From NCBI RefSeq assembly GCF_005863245.1, contig NZ_VBUT01000004.1, positions 647,909 to 711,908 on the forward strand: a stretch of DNA of 64,000 nucleotides. Direction: 5' to 3'. Positions 34,858 to 45,062 of the stretch are shown here, piece after piece; the stretch's first letter is position 1; each line of letters starts with the position of its first letter. The notes beneath the pieces are model-generated. The model did not search any database. It saw nothing but the letters and a program-made list of their open reading frames with translations, and was not told the origin of the DNA. Origin of the DNA: Nocardia cyriacigeorgica (GTDB taxonomy: Bacteria > Actinomycetota > Actinomycetes > Mycobacteriales > Mycobacteriaceae). Both the position numbers and the translations under genes were made by a program.

Positions 34858-35370
34858 GTGAGTGTGCGAGACAGTCAGCGGGCCAGGGTGTACGACGCCG
34901 AGCAGCTGGTGCGGGGCGCGTTCGACCGGGCCGATGAGTTCGGTCACCGCACTGTCGAGGTGTTCGGTTCGCAGATCACGTTGCCGGTGGAGCGGCGGTT
35001 CGCCTCGGTGGAGTCGGTGCAGGCCTACTGCGATCGGGTACTGGCTTTGAACTGGGTTGTGGGGCAGTGGGACCGGGCGCGCTCGCCAGTGCGGGTCCGC
35101 TCGCGCGCTGGCACGACGGCTGCGCACTACGAGGCCGACGGCGCGGTGCTCGCCGTGCCGCTGCACACCGGCGGAACCGCCTGGGCGCTGCGGGAATTGG
35201 TGGTGCTGCACGAGTTGACCCACCATCTCGACCCGCGCCCGGGAGAGCACGCACCGCACGGGCCGGAATTCTGTAGCCGATACATCGAATTGGTCGACGG
35301 AGTGATCGGCCCCGAGGCGGCGTTGTTGCTGCGCGGCACCATGATCGGGTGCGGTGTGCGCTTCGGCTGA
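34858..35370 (+). CDS. TIGR04338 family putative metallohydrolase
   Basis: A 170-residue protein with a zincin-type HExxH motif in VVLHELTHHLD (His118, Glu119, His122) and a possible third ligand in HAPHGPEF (His134). The N-terminus SVRDSQRARVYDAEQLV is the family's conserved opening. It is a predicted zinc-dependent hydrolase or protease, substrate unknown. It is found next to DUF2786 genes, as here. The start is GTG 34858; GTG 34864 is an alternative. The tandem repeats end about 45 bases upstream. Confidence 0.85.
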   Translation: MSVRDSQRARVYDAEQLVRGAFDRADEFGHRTVEVFGSQITLPVERRFASVESVQAYCDRVLALNWVVGQWDRARSPVRVRSRAGTTAAHYEADGAVLAVPLHTGGTAWALRELVVLHELTHHLDPRPGEHAPHGPEFCSRYIELVDGVIGPEAALLLRGTMIGCGVRFG

Positions 35371-35382
35371 TGGTGGGCGCGA

Positions 35383-36354
35383 TCAGGGCCGTCCGAGCAG
35401 GCCGTGGACGCGGTCGAAGCGTTCGTACCACCATCTGGTCCGATCCGAATCGGGATGCCGATAGCGTTCCAGCAGCTTCGGGTCGGGCGTCGGTGGTGTG
35501 CGGGGAACGGGTAGGTAACCGTCCACCGGGAGCAGCGGTTCGGCCACCACATCGCCCTCGAACAGTGCGACTGTGCCGAGTCCGCAGGCGAAGTCGAGGT
35601 GGGGGAGGGCGCCGGCGAGGGCTAGCTGAGCCGAGAGGCCGACGCTGGTTTCCAGCGCCGAGGACACCACGCAGGGCAGGCCGGCGGCGTCGGCGACCTC
35701 GAGGGCGCGGCGCACCCCGCCCAGGGGCGTGCACTTCAGCACGGCGATATCGGCGGCGCCCGCGACGGCCACCTTCATCGGGTCCTCGGCGCGGCGGATG
35801 GATTCGTCGGCGGCGATCCGCACGTCGACCCGACGGCGCACGGCCGCGAGCTCGTCGATGGTGCGGCAGGGCTGCTCGACGTACTCCAAACCGCCCGCAG
35901 CACGGTCTATTTCACTGATGTTCCGGACCGCGGTATCCACGTCCCACAGCCCGTTGGCATCTACCCGAACGGCACCATCCGGTCCGAGCGCGTCACGCAC
36001 CGCCTCCACCCGCGCCAAATCCTCGGCCAGCGAGTCTGGATGGTCGGCCACCTTCACCTTGGCCGTGCGGCACCCCGATCCCGCGACGATGGCGTGCGCG
36101 CGTTCCGGCCCGACCGCGGGCACCGTGCAGTTCACCGGTATCCGATCCCGCACCGGTGCGGGCCATCCGGCCGTCACCTGTTCGACGGCGGTGGCCAGCC
36201 ACTGCGCGGCTTCCCGGTCGTCGTATTCGGGGAACGCGCAGAACTCGCCCCAGCCGAGCGGCCCGCGCACCAGCATTCCTTCGCGCACGGTGATGCCGCG
36301 GAACCGAGTGCGCATGGGCATCGCGTACACGCCGACGGCTTCGACCTCGCTCAT
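35383..36354 (-). CDS. menC: o-Succinylbenzoate synthase MenC
   Basis: A 323-residue enolase-superfamily enzyme. It dehydrates SHCHC to o-succinylbenzoate in menaquinone synthesis. The catalytic lysines (Lys101 in AKVKVAD, Lys207 in VLKCTPLGG) and magnesium ligands (Asp132 in VDANG, Glu160 in EYVEQP, Asp183 in AADES) are all present. The length matches the short actinobacterial MenC. A TACCCT hexamer at 36362-36367 (reverse strand), 7 bases before ATG 36354, suggests a leaderless transcript. No other men gene is in the window. Confidence 0.93.
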   Translation of the reverse strand: MSEVEAVGVYAMPMRTRFRGITVREGMLVRGPLGWGEFCAFPEYDDREAAQWLATAVEQVTAGWPAPVRDRIPVNCTVPAVGPERAHAIVAGSGCRTAKVKVADHPDSLAEDLARVEAVRDALGPDGAVRVDANGLWDVDTAVRNISEIDRAAGGLEYVEQPCRTIDELAAVRRRVDVRIAADESIRRAEDPMKVAVAGAADIAVLKCTPLGGVRRALEVADAAGLPCVVSSALETSVGLSAQLALAGALPHLDFACGLGTVALFEGDVVAEPLLPVDGYLPVPRTPPTPDPKLLERYRHPDSDRTRWWYERFDRVHGLLGRP

Positions 36355-36456
36355 CGTCAGCAGGGTAGTCGGCCCGGTCCGGTCGTGGATTTCCCGCAGG
36401 TCGGGTGAGTAGTTCTGCGGAGTCGCCGCGGGGCGTGCCGGGGGACGCTGGACAGC

Positions 36457-36804
36457 ATGGTTCAACAGCACCCTGTCCCGCCCCCGATCCGCACCTGGGA
36501 CGTCGTGCTCGGTGCGGTCCTCTACTCGATCGGCGCCTGCCTAGGCGCGGTGGCCCTCTACTTCAGCCTGTTCTTCGGATTCGTGACCGACAACTGCAAT
36601 CCGAGTACCTGCCGGGATGAGTTCGTCTGGTACGGCATGCTGGTGTCCTGGGTCGGCATCGGCGTCGCGCTGCTGGTCGTGCCGGTGGTCATGCTGATCC
36701 TCGCGCTGCGCCGGCGTCTGGTCTGGTATCTCGGCGTGCTGTCGATCGTGATCGTGGTCGCGGCGTTCTTCGGCGGGTACCAGGTCGCGATTCAGGCGGT
36801 GTGA
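36457..36804 (+). CDS. Small membrane protein, unknown function
   Basis: A 115-residue protein with three predicted transmembrane helices (VVLGAVLYSIGACLGAVALYF, MLVSWVGIGVALLVVPVVML, VLSIVIVVAAFFGG). An external loop holds two cysteines (TDNCNPSTCRDE), perhaps forming a disulfide. No family recognised. ATG 36457 is divergent from menC, with about 100 bases between. It may be an actinobacterial hypothetical of the DUF6264-like class, but this is a guess. Confidence 0.72.
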   Translation: MVQQHPVPPPIRTWDVVLGAVLYSIGACLGAVALYFSLFFGFVTDNCNPSTCRDEFVWYGMLVSWVGIGVALLVVPVVMLILALRRRLVWYLGVLSIVIVVAAFFGGYQVAIQAV

Positions 36805-36982
36805 TCGGCGATCGCGGGGCGGAGGTCAGGCGGCTGCGGCCCGCGTCGAAACGACCGGCCCTGTCGCCTTCGACGAGGCACCAGGGGATTGCCCGCGGTC
36901 CTCACTGCTCCGGCATCCATGACGACGTCGGCACTGCTCCAGCTGTGTTTCGCACCGATCCGAGCGGCACGGGATTGCCGCC

Positions 36983-37327
36983 ATGCCGGCCTGCCCGCAC
37001 ACTCGAATCGTGCGATGGCGAATCCTGGATCTCGCGCGCGCGATCCCCGCGACCCTGATCACGGCCGGAACCGGCTGGGCGACAATCCAATTGCTGGAGT
37101 GGTACGAGCTGACCGGCCGCGAGTCCGCACGCCCGCACGACCTGACGGCTGCCTATGTGATCGCCGCCATGGGCTTCGTGCTGACGGTCGGCATGGTGGC
37201 CGTGACGATTGTCGACGCGGTCCGCAGCCGACGCCCGATCGGCTGGGCGCCTTTGATCGGCGCCCCGCTGTTCGCCGGAACCTGGGTGTGCGGGTTCTTG
37301 GTCGCGATCGTCACCGCGCCGGGTTGA
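36983..37327 (+). CDS. Small membrane protein, unknown function
   Basis: A 114-residue protein with three hydrophobic segments (LARAIPATLITAGTGWATIQLL, AYVIAAMGFVLTVGMVAVTIV, LIGAPLFAGTWVCGFLVAIV). No family recognised. The start is unclear: ATG 36983 is taken, but GTG 37010 (MRWRILDLAR) begins directly at the first helix and is equally likely. Neither has a good ribosome site. It converges on sugC. The 178 bases upstream show no gene. Confidence 0.6.
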   Translation: MPACPHTRIVRWRILDLARAIPATLITAGTGWATIQLLEWYELTGRESARPHDLTAAYVIAAMGFVLTVGMVAVTIVDAVRSRRPIGWAPLIGAPLFAGTWVCGFLVAIVTAPG

Positions 37328-37340
37328 GGGTGCGCGCCCC

Positions 37341-38438
<1,098 letters not shown>

Positions 38439-38767
38439 GGCAGATCACTTCCCTTCACCGGCAGGAACGTGCCGGACGATCCGAGTAGAGGGTTCCGGCG
38501 GATCTTACGTGCGGTGCGCGGGTCCCGCACCGGCGGTCGGTGTGGGTGCGCTGCCGCCGGGATCGACCTGGGCCGCCGCGAGATGAGACGAACCCGCCCG
38601 GACCCGCCGGGCGATCGTCGCCATCGACCGCATGCCCGGTCACAGTTTCGGCCGCGCCGCTGCTCCGTGGCGAGAGCAGGGCGTCGCTTCGACGGGATCG
38701 TGCCGCCGGACCGCCGCCATCAGTTGGGGCGTGCGCCAGGCCGCCCCGATCACGGGTGCGCCCGATC
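38439..38767. other. Intergenic region with no gene recognised
   Basis: These 329 bases lie between the sugC start and the stop of the DUF2236 gene. They should hold the sugC promoter. I see no convincing ORF, repeat or hairpin. Open frames crossing the region lack ribosome sites and family similarity. Confidence 0.6.
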
Positions 38768-39523
38768 TCAGCGCGCGGCGGGCACATACCTGAGTGCTCG
38801 CGGAGCGAGCTGCGCCCCGGAGCGAACGGTTGCCGCATAGGTGCGCAGCGACGACCGGTCGCGCGCGCTCACCGTGACGCCGAGCAGTTCCGCGGCACGT
38901 TCGTGGAGCAGTCCGCGGATCGCGTAGCTCGGGGTCATTCGCGGCACCCACGCGTCGGGGCGCAGTGCCTGCGGGGCCAGCTGCGCGCCGTGCGGGGTGA
39001 GGCGCAGCCGGGTGGCGCAGGCGTCGGCGAAGTACTGCTGGAACTCGGTCCACGTGCCGGGCATATACCGCGCGGAAACGCCGTAAAGCCGGTACCAGTC
39101 GCAACATTCGGCATACAACTGTTCGTGCTCGGCGGCGGAGAGTGGGCGGTCGAGGGTGTTCACTGCCGTGAACAGGGTGTCGACGTAGGTCGCGTGCTGG
39201 AAATGAAACAGCTCCGGGTGCAGCGCGTGATACCGGCGCCCGAGCTGATCGCGCCCTTTGACGTGCTCGTGCCCGTACCGGATGATCGGCCGCCCGTCGC
39301 GCTCGTCGTAGACCAGTCGGATCATCTGTAAGACCGTGCGCCGCTTGTGCCACCACAGCCGATACGGGACATGCTCCACGAACGCGGCGGCGATCGCCGG
39401 ATCCAGGATCTGCAAGGTCACCGCGCGCGGCAGCGTCAGCAGGAATCGCCGGTCGCCCAGATGACGCCGTAGCAGCGAACCCGACTCGATGCCCTGCCGG
39501 TGACCAGCCATGTGCACCACCAT
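38768..39523 (-). CDS. Oxygenase MpaB / latex-clearing-like family protein (DUF2236)
   Basis: About 251 residues of a DUF2236 protein. Family features are ESGSLLRRHLGDRRFLL, LQILDPAIAAAFVEH, the histidine-rich HALHPELFHFQHATYVDTLF, and YRLYGVS...MPGTWTEFQQYF. Members include latex-clearing protein and fungal MpaB, which use heme or metal and O2. The true substrate is unknown. The start is likely ATG 39523 or 39511; the frame is open to 39916 but the upstream part lacks similarity. An AT-rich GATAAAAT hexamer near 39567 on the reverse strand is a good -10, supporting the short form. Confidence 0.8.
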   Translation of the reverse strand: MVVHMAGHRQGIESGSLLRRHLGDRRFLLTLPRAVTLQILDPAIAAAFVEHVPYRLWWHKRRTVLQMIRLVYDERDGRPIIRYGHEHVKGRDQLGRRYHALHPELFHFQHATYVDTLFTAVNTLDRPLSAAEHEQLYAECCDWYRLYGVSARYMPGTWTEFQQYFADACATRLRLTPHGAQLAPQALRPDAWVPRMTPSYAIRGLLHERAAELLGVTVSARDRSSLRTYAATVRSGAQLAPRALRYVPAAR

Positions 39524-39800
39524 TTCCGACGCGCATCTCGCCGACAAGATCGTGAAAGAATGAGACGATTTTATCATCACTCTATCACCGCTTCGGCGTC
39601 GCCGGTGCTCTGGCCGGGATCCCGGACGGTCTTGGCGGCGAGTCGTAGATACGCGAGAACCTCGGCCACCGCGACCCAGCCGACGACCTCCTCCGGCGTG
39701 CCGTGAGCGAGGTTTCCGCGGGCGGTTCACCGAGCCGTGCGCCGCGCACAGCGGTAGCCTCGGTCGGGCAAGCCGCCCCGAGGGACGAGGAGTCAACGCG

Positions 39801-40595
39801 ATGAGTCGACCGGTTCGTGTGGGAGTCCAGTTGCAGCCGCAGCACGCGTCGGAATACGGGCTGATCCGGGACGCGGTGCGGCGGGCCGAGGACGCCGGGG
39901 TGGACATCGTCTTCAACTGGGATCACTTCTTCCCGCTCACCGGCGACCCGGACGGCGCGCATTTCGAATGCTGGACGATGCTCGGTGCGTTCGCCGAGCA
40001 GACCGAGCGGGTCGAGATCGGCGCGCTGGTGACCGGCGGTGGTTACCGCAACCCGGATCTGCTCGCCGATATGGCGCGCACCGTCGACCACATCAGCGGG
40101 GGCAGGCTGATCCTCGGGATCGGCGGCGGCTGGTTCGAGCGGGACTACGCCGAATACGGTTATGAGTTCGGCACCCCCGGCACCCGGTTGGACCTGCTGA
40201 AATCGTCGTTGGCGCGGATCGACGCGCGGATGAAGAAGCTCAATCCGCAGCCGGTTCGCGATATCCCGATGCTCATCGGCGGCGGTGGCGAACGTAAGAC
40301 GCTGCGCCTGGTCGCCCAGCATGCCGATATCTGGCACAGCTTCGGCGATCTCGAGGTCTTCACCCGCAAGAGCGGCATCCTCGGCGAACATTGCGCCGCC
40401 GCGGGCACCGACCCGGCGCGGATCGAGCGCTCGGTGAGCTGGCCGGGCCGCAGCCTCGCGCCATCGTTCCTCGAGGCGGGCGCGACGCTGTTCACCGTCG
40501 GCGTCAGCGGACCGGAGTACGACCTGAGCCGCGTCGTCGAGGCGATCAACTGGCGCGACGAGATCAACCCGGAGCCCGTCAGCGGGATCGCTTGA
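39801..40595 (+). CDS. LLM class F420-dependent oxidoreductase
   Basis: A 264-residue luciferase-like monooxygenase-fold enzyme. It begins RPVRVGVQLQPQHASEYG, has AGVDIVFNWDHFFPLTGD and the family motif RTVDHISGGRLILGIGGGWFERDYAEYG, then DIPMLIGGGGERKTLRLVAQHADIW. These features match the short F420-dependent actinobacterial subgroup. The reaction is unknown. ATG 39801 follows GACGAGGAG. It is divergent from the DUF2236 oxygenase gene; the 277 bases between hold both promoters and no gene. Confidence 0.88.
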   Translation: MSRPVRVGVQLQPQHASEYGLIRDAVRRAEDAGVDIVFNWDHFFPLTGDPDGAHFECWTMLGAFAEQTERVEIGALVTGGGYRNPDLLADMARTVDHISGGRLILGIGGGWFERDYAEYGYEFGTPGTRLDLLKSSLARIDARMKKLNPQPVRDIPMLIGGGGERKTLRLVAQHADIWHSFGDLEVFTRKSGILGEHCAAAGTDPARIERSVSWPGRSLAPSFLEAGATLFTVGVSGPEYDLSRVVEAINWRDEINPEPVSGIA

Positions 40596-40765
40596 TCGCT
40601 GCCTCGCGGTTAGCAGCGCGTTGTCCGGCGGTTGCGCCGGCGATTTCTCGCACGGTGGTCGAATCGCCCGGCGCGCGCCGATTCGGTGGTCATCGACCTC
40701 CCACGGGCCGCGCCGGAGCCGGTAGCCGCCGGTTAGCCTGAGCTGGACAGCTAGGGTGTTCTCCC

Positions 40766-42556
40766 ATGGCTGGTCTGCTCGCTGTGCGGTCTCGTGTGTT
40801 GATCGCCGGGATATTGCTCGCCGTCGTCGGCCTGGCGACGGCCTGCGGTTCCGGTGACGGCTCGTCGGCCCGCGATCTGTGCGCCCCACCCGGGGTCGAG
40901 GCGGCGGCCGCCGCGCCGAAGAACCTGGCGTCACCGGCGAAGGCGGGCGAGGACCGCTACACCACGCCGACCACGGTGCCGCTGGAGTCCATCGACATCA
41001 CCAAGCTCGGGCTGATCACCCCCGGCAAGCTGAGCGTCGGCACCCTCTCGGACGCGCCGCCGAGTATCTGCGTGAACTCCGCGGGCGCGTTCACCGGGTT
41101 CGACAATGAACTGCTGCGCGCGGTCGGCGCGAAACTGGGTTTGCAGGTGGAGTTCTCCGGCACCGAATTCGCGGGGCTGCTCGCGCAGGTGGCCGGCGGA
41201 CGTTTCGATGTCGGCTCCTCGAATATCACCACCACCGAAGAGCGCAGGCGGATGGTGGACTTCACCAACGGCTACGACTTCGGCTATTTCTCGCTCGTCG
41301 TCGCCGACAGCAGCCCGATCGGCAGTTTCGACGATCTCGGCCCGAGCAGCCGGGTCGCGGTGGTGCAGGGCACCGTGCAGGACGAATACGTCGTCAACAC
41401 ATTGGGTTTGGATCCGGTGAAGTTCCCGGATTACAACACCGCCTATTCCAATCTGAAGTCCGGGCAGGTGGATGCCTGGGTGGCGCCGTCGGCGCAGGCC
41501 GAGGGCGCGATCTCGCCCGGTGACGGCACCAAGATCGCCGAAAACTCCTTCTCCCTGGAGAATTTCGCGGCTTGGGCGGTCGGCAAGAACAAGCAGCCGC
41601 TGGTCGATGCGCTCAACGCCGGTCTGGACGCGGTGATCGCCGACGGCACCTACGCCGAGCTCTACAGCAAGTGGGTGCCGCGCGAATTGCCGCCCGGTTG
41701 GAAACCGGGTTCGAAGGCCGCTCCGGTGCCGGAGCTTCCGGATTTCGCCGCCATTGCCGCCGAACGCGCACCGGCCGAGCAGACGCAGACCGAACCGAAG
41801 TCGACGCTGGAACAATTGCGCGACACCTTCTTCGATTGGTCGCTGTACCGGCAGGCCTTCCCGGATCTGTTCAAGACCGGTCTGCCGAATACGTTGATTC
41901 TCGCGGTCGTGTCGGGTGTGCTCGGTACCGCGATCGGCATGCTGCTGGCGGTGGCGGGAATCTCGCGCAGTCGCTGGCTGCGCTGGCCGGCCCGGATCTA
42001 CACCGACATCTTCCGTGGCCTGCCCGCCGTGGTGATCATCCTGCTGATCGGCCTCGGGGTCGGTCCGGTGGTGCGCGATCTGACCGGCAACAACCCGTAC
42101 TGGCTGGGTGCGGTGGCGTTGGCGCTGCTGGCCTCGGCCTATATCGGTGAGATCTTCCGCTCCGGCATCCAGTCGGTGGAGCCGGGCCAGCTCGAGGCGG
42201 CCCGCGCCATCGGTTTCGGATACCGGCAGGCGATGACGCTGGTGGTGATCCCGCAGGGTGTGCGCCGCGTGCTGCCCGCGCTGATGAATCAGTTCATCGC
42301 GCTGATCAAGGATTCCTCGCTGATCTACTTCCTCGGCCTGCTGGCCGCCCAGCGTGAGCTGTTCGCCGTCGGCCGCGATCTCAACGCGCAGACCGGCAAC
42401 CTGTCCCCGCTGGTCGCGGCCGGTCTGGTGTATCTGCTGCTGACCATCCCGCTCACCCACCTGGTCAATTACATCGACCGGCGCATGCGCACCGGCCGAC
42501 CCGATCAACCCATCGACCCGGTCGATCAGGCCGCGATCACGGAAGGGCGTGGGTAG
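40766..42556 (+). CDS. Polar amino-acid ABC transporter, binding protein fused to permease
   Basis: A 596-residue fusion. The signal peptide ends in lipobox LATAC (Cys27), so the N-terminus is lipid-anchored outside. Residues about 75-325 are a family-3 solute-binding domain (GKLSVGTLSDAPPSICV, FDVGSSNITTTEERRRMVDFT). Residues about 370-575 are a GlnP/HisM-type permease with the docking loop EAARAIGFGYRQAMTLVVIPQGVRRVLP. It imports glutamine, glutamate or another polar amino acid. The ATPase gene starts at the next base. ATG 40766 lies 8 bases after TAGGGT, suggesting leaderless expression. Confidence 0.9.
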   Translation: MAGLLAVRSRVLIAGILLAVVGLATACGSGDGSSARDLCAPPGVEAAAAAPKNLASPAKAGEDRYTTPTTVPLESIDITKLGLITPGKLSVGTLSDAPPSICVNSAGAFTGFDNELLRAVGAKLGLQVEFSGTEFAGLLAQVAGGRFDVGSSNITTTEERRRMVDFTNGYDFGYFSLVVADSSPIGSFDDLGPSSRVAVVQGTVQDEYVVNTLGLDPVKFPDYNTAYSNLKSGQVDAWVAPSAQAEGAISPGDGTKIAENSFSLENFAAWAVGKNKQPLVDALNAGLDAVIADGTYAELYSKWVPRELPPGWKPGSKAAPVPELPDFAAIAAERAPAEQTQTEPKSTLEQLRDTFFDWSLYRQAFPDLFKTGLPNTLILAVVSGVLGTAIGMLLAVAGISRSRWLRWPARIYTDIFRGLPAVVIILLIGLGVGPVVRDLTGNNPYWLGAVALALLASAYIGEIFRSGIQSVEPGQLEAARAIGFGYRQAMTLVVIPQGVRRVLPALMNQFIALIKDSSLIYFLGLLAAQRELFAVGRDLNAQTGNLSPLVAAGLVYLLLTIPLTHLVNYIDRRMRTGRPDQPIDPVDQAAITEGRG

Positions 42557-43282
42557 ATGAGCTCCGCACTCACCGGCACCGGGCTGCGGCTGAAGCTCGG
42601 CAACAACGAGATCTTGCGCGGGGTCGACATCCACGTCGACGCCGGTAAGACCACCACCGTCATCGGGCCGTCCGGTTCGGGTAAATCCACGCTGCTTCGC
42701 GTGCTCAACCGCTTGCACGAACCCGACGCCGGCGACATCCTGCTCGACGGCAAGTCGGTGCTCACCGAGGACCCGGACAAGCTGCGCCAGCGCATCGGCA
42801 TGGTGTTCCAGCATTTCAACCTGTTCCCGCACAAGACCGTCGCCGACAATGTGGCGCTCGGCCCGCGCAAGCTGCGCGGACTGTCCAAGGAGCAGGCGCG
42901 GGCGCTGGCGCTCGAGCAGCTGGAGGTGGTCGGCCTGGCCGGTAAGGCCGACTCCCGCCCGGCCAACCTGTCCGGCGGCCAGCAGCAGCGGGTGGCGATC
43001 GCGCGGGCGCTGGCCATGAAACCGGACATCATGTTCTTCGACGAGGCCACCTCCGCCCTCGACCCGGAACTGGTCAAGGGCGTGCTCGCGCTGATGTCGG
43101 ATCTGGCCGCGGGCGGTATGTCGATGATCGTGGTGACCCACGAAATGGGCTTCGCGCGCAGCGTTTCCGACAGTGTGGTGTTCATGGACGCCGGGCAGGT
43201 CGTGGAGGCGGGCAGTCCGGACGCGCTGTTCGACAACGCGGAGACGCCGAGGTTGCGTCGCTTCCTCGACCAGGTGCTGTAG
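42557..43282 (+). CDS. Polar amino-acid ABC transporter ATPase, GlnQ type
   Basis: A 241-residue ATP-binding subunit. Walker A is GPSGSGKST (37-45), signature LSGGQQQR, Walker B PDIMFFDEATSALDPE and H-loop VVTHEMGFA, all typical of polar amino-acid importers. It starts immediately after the stop of the fused binding-protein/permease gene (TAGATGAGC), so the two form a complete two-gene transporter. The 225 bases downstream hold no clear gene. Confidence 0.92.
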   Translation: MSSALTGTGLRLKLGNNEILRGVDIHVDAGKTTTVIGPSGSGKSTLLRVLNRLHEPDAGDILLDGKSVLTEDPDKLRQRIGMVFQHFNLFPHKTVADNVALGPRKLRGLSKEQARALALEQLEVVGLAGKADSRPANLSGGQQQRVAIARALAMKPDIMFFDEATSALDPELVKGVLALMSDLAAGGMSMIVVTHEMGFARSVSDSVVFMDAGQVVEAGSPDALFDNAETPRLRRFLDQVL

Positions 43283-43507
43283 AGATCCGGATTCGACGTC
43301 GGCGTTGCTTCGCCAGGCTCCGGCGGTGGTTCGGCAAGACCACCGGCGGAGCGCCGCCGTCGCAAATACCTGTGCCAGGCAGACAGCTGACTTCCTGCCC
43401 ATCGCGCTTGCGCGGGCGATTGCGCCGCTACCACGCATTCATGCGCACTTGGTAATGTGTGAAGTGCTCTTCGGTTCCACCTGACCCCCGTGGGAAGAAG
43501 GATTCTG

Positions 43508-43804
43508 ATGACGACAGCACACGCTCAGCACACCGAACACGAGCACAAGCACGGCCCCGATTGCGGCCACGTCTCCGTCCCGCACGGCGACCACGTCGAC
43601 TACGTCCACGACGGGCATCTGCACCGCGAACACGAGGGCCACTACGACGAATGTGAGCCCGCCGCTCACTCCGAACACACCCAGCACGACCACGTCCACG
43701 GCGAAGGCTGCGGTCACGTCGCGGTGCCGCACGGCGACCACGTCGACTACATCCACGACGGTCACCGGCACGCCCCGCACGACGGGCATTACGACGAGCA
43801 CTGA
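43508..43804 (+). CDS. His-rich metal-binding protein with duplicated motif
   Basis: A 98-residue cytoplasmic protein with roughly one histidine in four. Two tandem units of about 33 residues are obvious: GPDCGHVSVPHGDHVDYVHD... and GEGCGHVAVPHGDHVDYIHD..., each with CGH, HGDHVDY and HDGH. The composition predicts zinc, nickel or copper binding, perhaps a metal buffer or chaperone. Similar single-unit proteins are seen in actinobacteria, sometimes mislabelled as zinc transporters. ATG 43508 follows AAGGA. No Zur-like palindrome was found upstream. Confidence 0.8.
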   Translation: MTTAHAQHTEHEHKHGPDCGHVSVPHGDHVDYVHDGHLHREHEGHYDECEPAAHSEHTQHDHVHGEGCGHVAVPHGDHVDYIHDGHRHAPHDGHYDEH

Positions 43805-43969
43805 GCCTCGACGACTCTCGACCCGCCGTTTGTACGGCTTCGAAACGGACTCGACGCCGCACCTCCGACGCCTCGGCCATCCGCTCGAGCGATGTATCGT
43901 CGGCACGGTTCCGCCCTCGACCCGGGCGACCACCGGCCGGCGAATGGCCGGATGTCATGAGGAGGTGTG

Positions 43970-44395
43970 GTGGATCTCGCGCGGATCAATCAAGAGACGA
44001 TCGCGAAGTTCCGGGCAGGTGAAGACCCCGACGGCATGCGCCGGGATCGACTGCTCCTGCTGACCACGACCGGCCGCCGCAGCGGGCGACCGCATACCTC
44101 GCCGATGATGTTCCACCGCGACGGCGACCGGTTGCTGGTGATCGCGTCCAATATGGGCGCATCCCGTCATCCGGACTGGTATTCGAACCTGGTCCAGCGG
44201 CCGAACGTCGTCGTGGAGGTGGGCGAGGAAACCTACGACGCGCACGCGACGCCGCTGGAGGGCGAGGAGCGCGAGCGGATCTGGGCGATGTTGAAGCAGA
44301 CCTACCCGTGGTTCGCCGACCACGAGAAGAAGACCCAGCGGATCATCCCGGTCGTGGCACTCACTCGGGCCGATCCGGCGGTCCCGGGCGAGTGA
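43970..44395 (+). CDS. Deazaflavin (F420)-dependent nitroreductase family protein
   Basis: A 141-residue Ddn/Rv3547-type split beta-barrel protein. The diagnostic run is LLLLTTTGRRSGRPHTSPM, followed by DGDRLLVIASNMGASRHPDWYSNLVQRPNVVVEV. Members use F420H2 for nitro, quinone or xenobiotic reduction. The start is GTG 43970, with GGAGG 4 bases upstream; GTG 43967 is the alternative. It is probably monocistronic. The 203 bases between this and the convergent SnoaL gene contain no gene. Confidence 0.88.
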   Translation: MDLARINQETIAKFRAGEDPDGMRRDRLLLLTTTGRRSGRPHTSPMMFHRDGDRLLVIASNMGASRHPDWYSNLVQRPNVVVEVGEETYDAHATPLEGEERERIWAMLKQTYPWFADHEKKTQRIIPVVALTRADPAVPGE

Positions 44396-44598
44396 AACCG
44401 GCCGCACGGCTGCGGGACCGCGGATGGGGTGGCGTCGGCAGCGTATTCCTGGGCAGGTGGTACGCCGCCCCCGGATGAACAACTGTCTTGCCACCCCATG
44501 GTCGCGTACGCCGCAGCGGTCTGTCCGACGGTCATCACGGTAGTGACGCCGGGCCGGCCCCATCATCGCTGGGAAGGATGATCGGGCGCCGTCAGACG

Positions 44599-45048
44599 TC
44601 AGGCGGCCTGCGGAACGGGGGTGTTCTGCCGGGCCGCGACCCACCACCGCCCGTCCTGCTTGACCAGCACATAGAGGGCGATCATCGCGGGATCGATGTC
44701 GATCGGTTCACCCTCCGCGGTCACCGCCCGCGCCGCTTTGTGCGCGATAGCGACATCCGGCCGCAGGAACCCGATATCGGTCACCTCGTACCGCACGTAC
44801 TCGTCCTTCAGAAACCCGGCCAGCCCCGCCCGACTCGCCTCCAGCACCGCCTCCCGCCCGCGCTGCAACACGCCAACAGCGTTGCCGACCACCGCATTCG
44901 CCGCCAGATCCCGCACCATCAACTCGGCGTCATTGGTGTTGTAGGCAGTCTCCACCGTGGAGATGATCGCCTCGATGGCTTCCCGATCAGCCGCATGATC
45001 GACGGTCTCATCACCGATAACCGGCACATCCCTATCCCGAATGCTCAT
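44599..45048 (-). CDS. SnoaL-like / SgcJ family NTF2-fold protein
   Basis: A 149-residue protein of the NTF2/SnoaL superfamily (SgcJ/EcaC oxidoreductase-like). It shows ADREAIEAIISTVETAYNTNDAELMVRDLAANAVVGN, GREAVLEASRAGLAG and DGRWWVAARQNTPV. The reaction is unknown; relatives include polyketide cyclases and stress-linked proteins. The promoter has a MerR-type box (45063-45085) with TTGACC as -35 and a 19-base spacer. The ATG at 45048 would then be at or close to the transcript start. No merR gene is adjacent. Confidence 0.83.
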   Translation of the reverse strand: MSIRDRDVPVIGDETVDHAADREAIEAIISTVETAYNTNDAELMVRDLAANAVVGNAVGVLQRGREAVLEASRAGLAGFLKDEYVRYEVTDIGFLRPDVAIAHKAARAVTAEGEPIDIDPAMIALYVLVKQDGRWWVAARQNTPVPQAA

Positions 45049-45062
45049 GCCCCCAGCATGAA

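Noticed and set aside
34427..34861. ORFs on both strands through the 138-bp repeats
   Set aside because: Period 138 keeps frames open automatically. Differences between copies are not mainly synonymous, and there are no ribosome sites.
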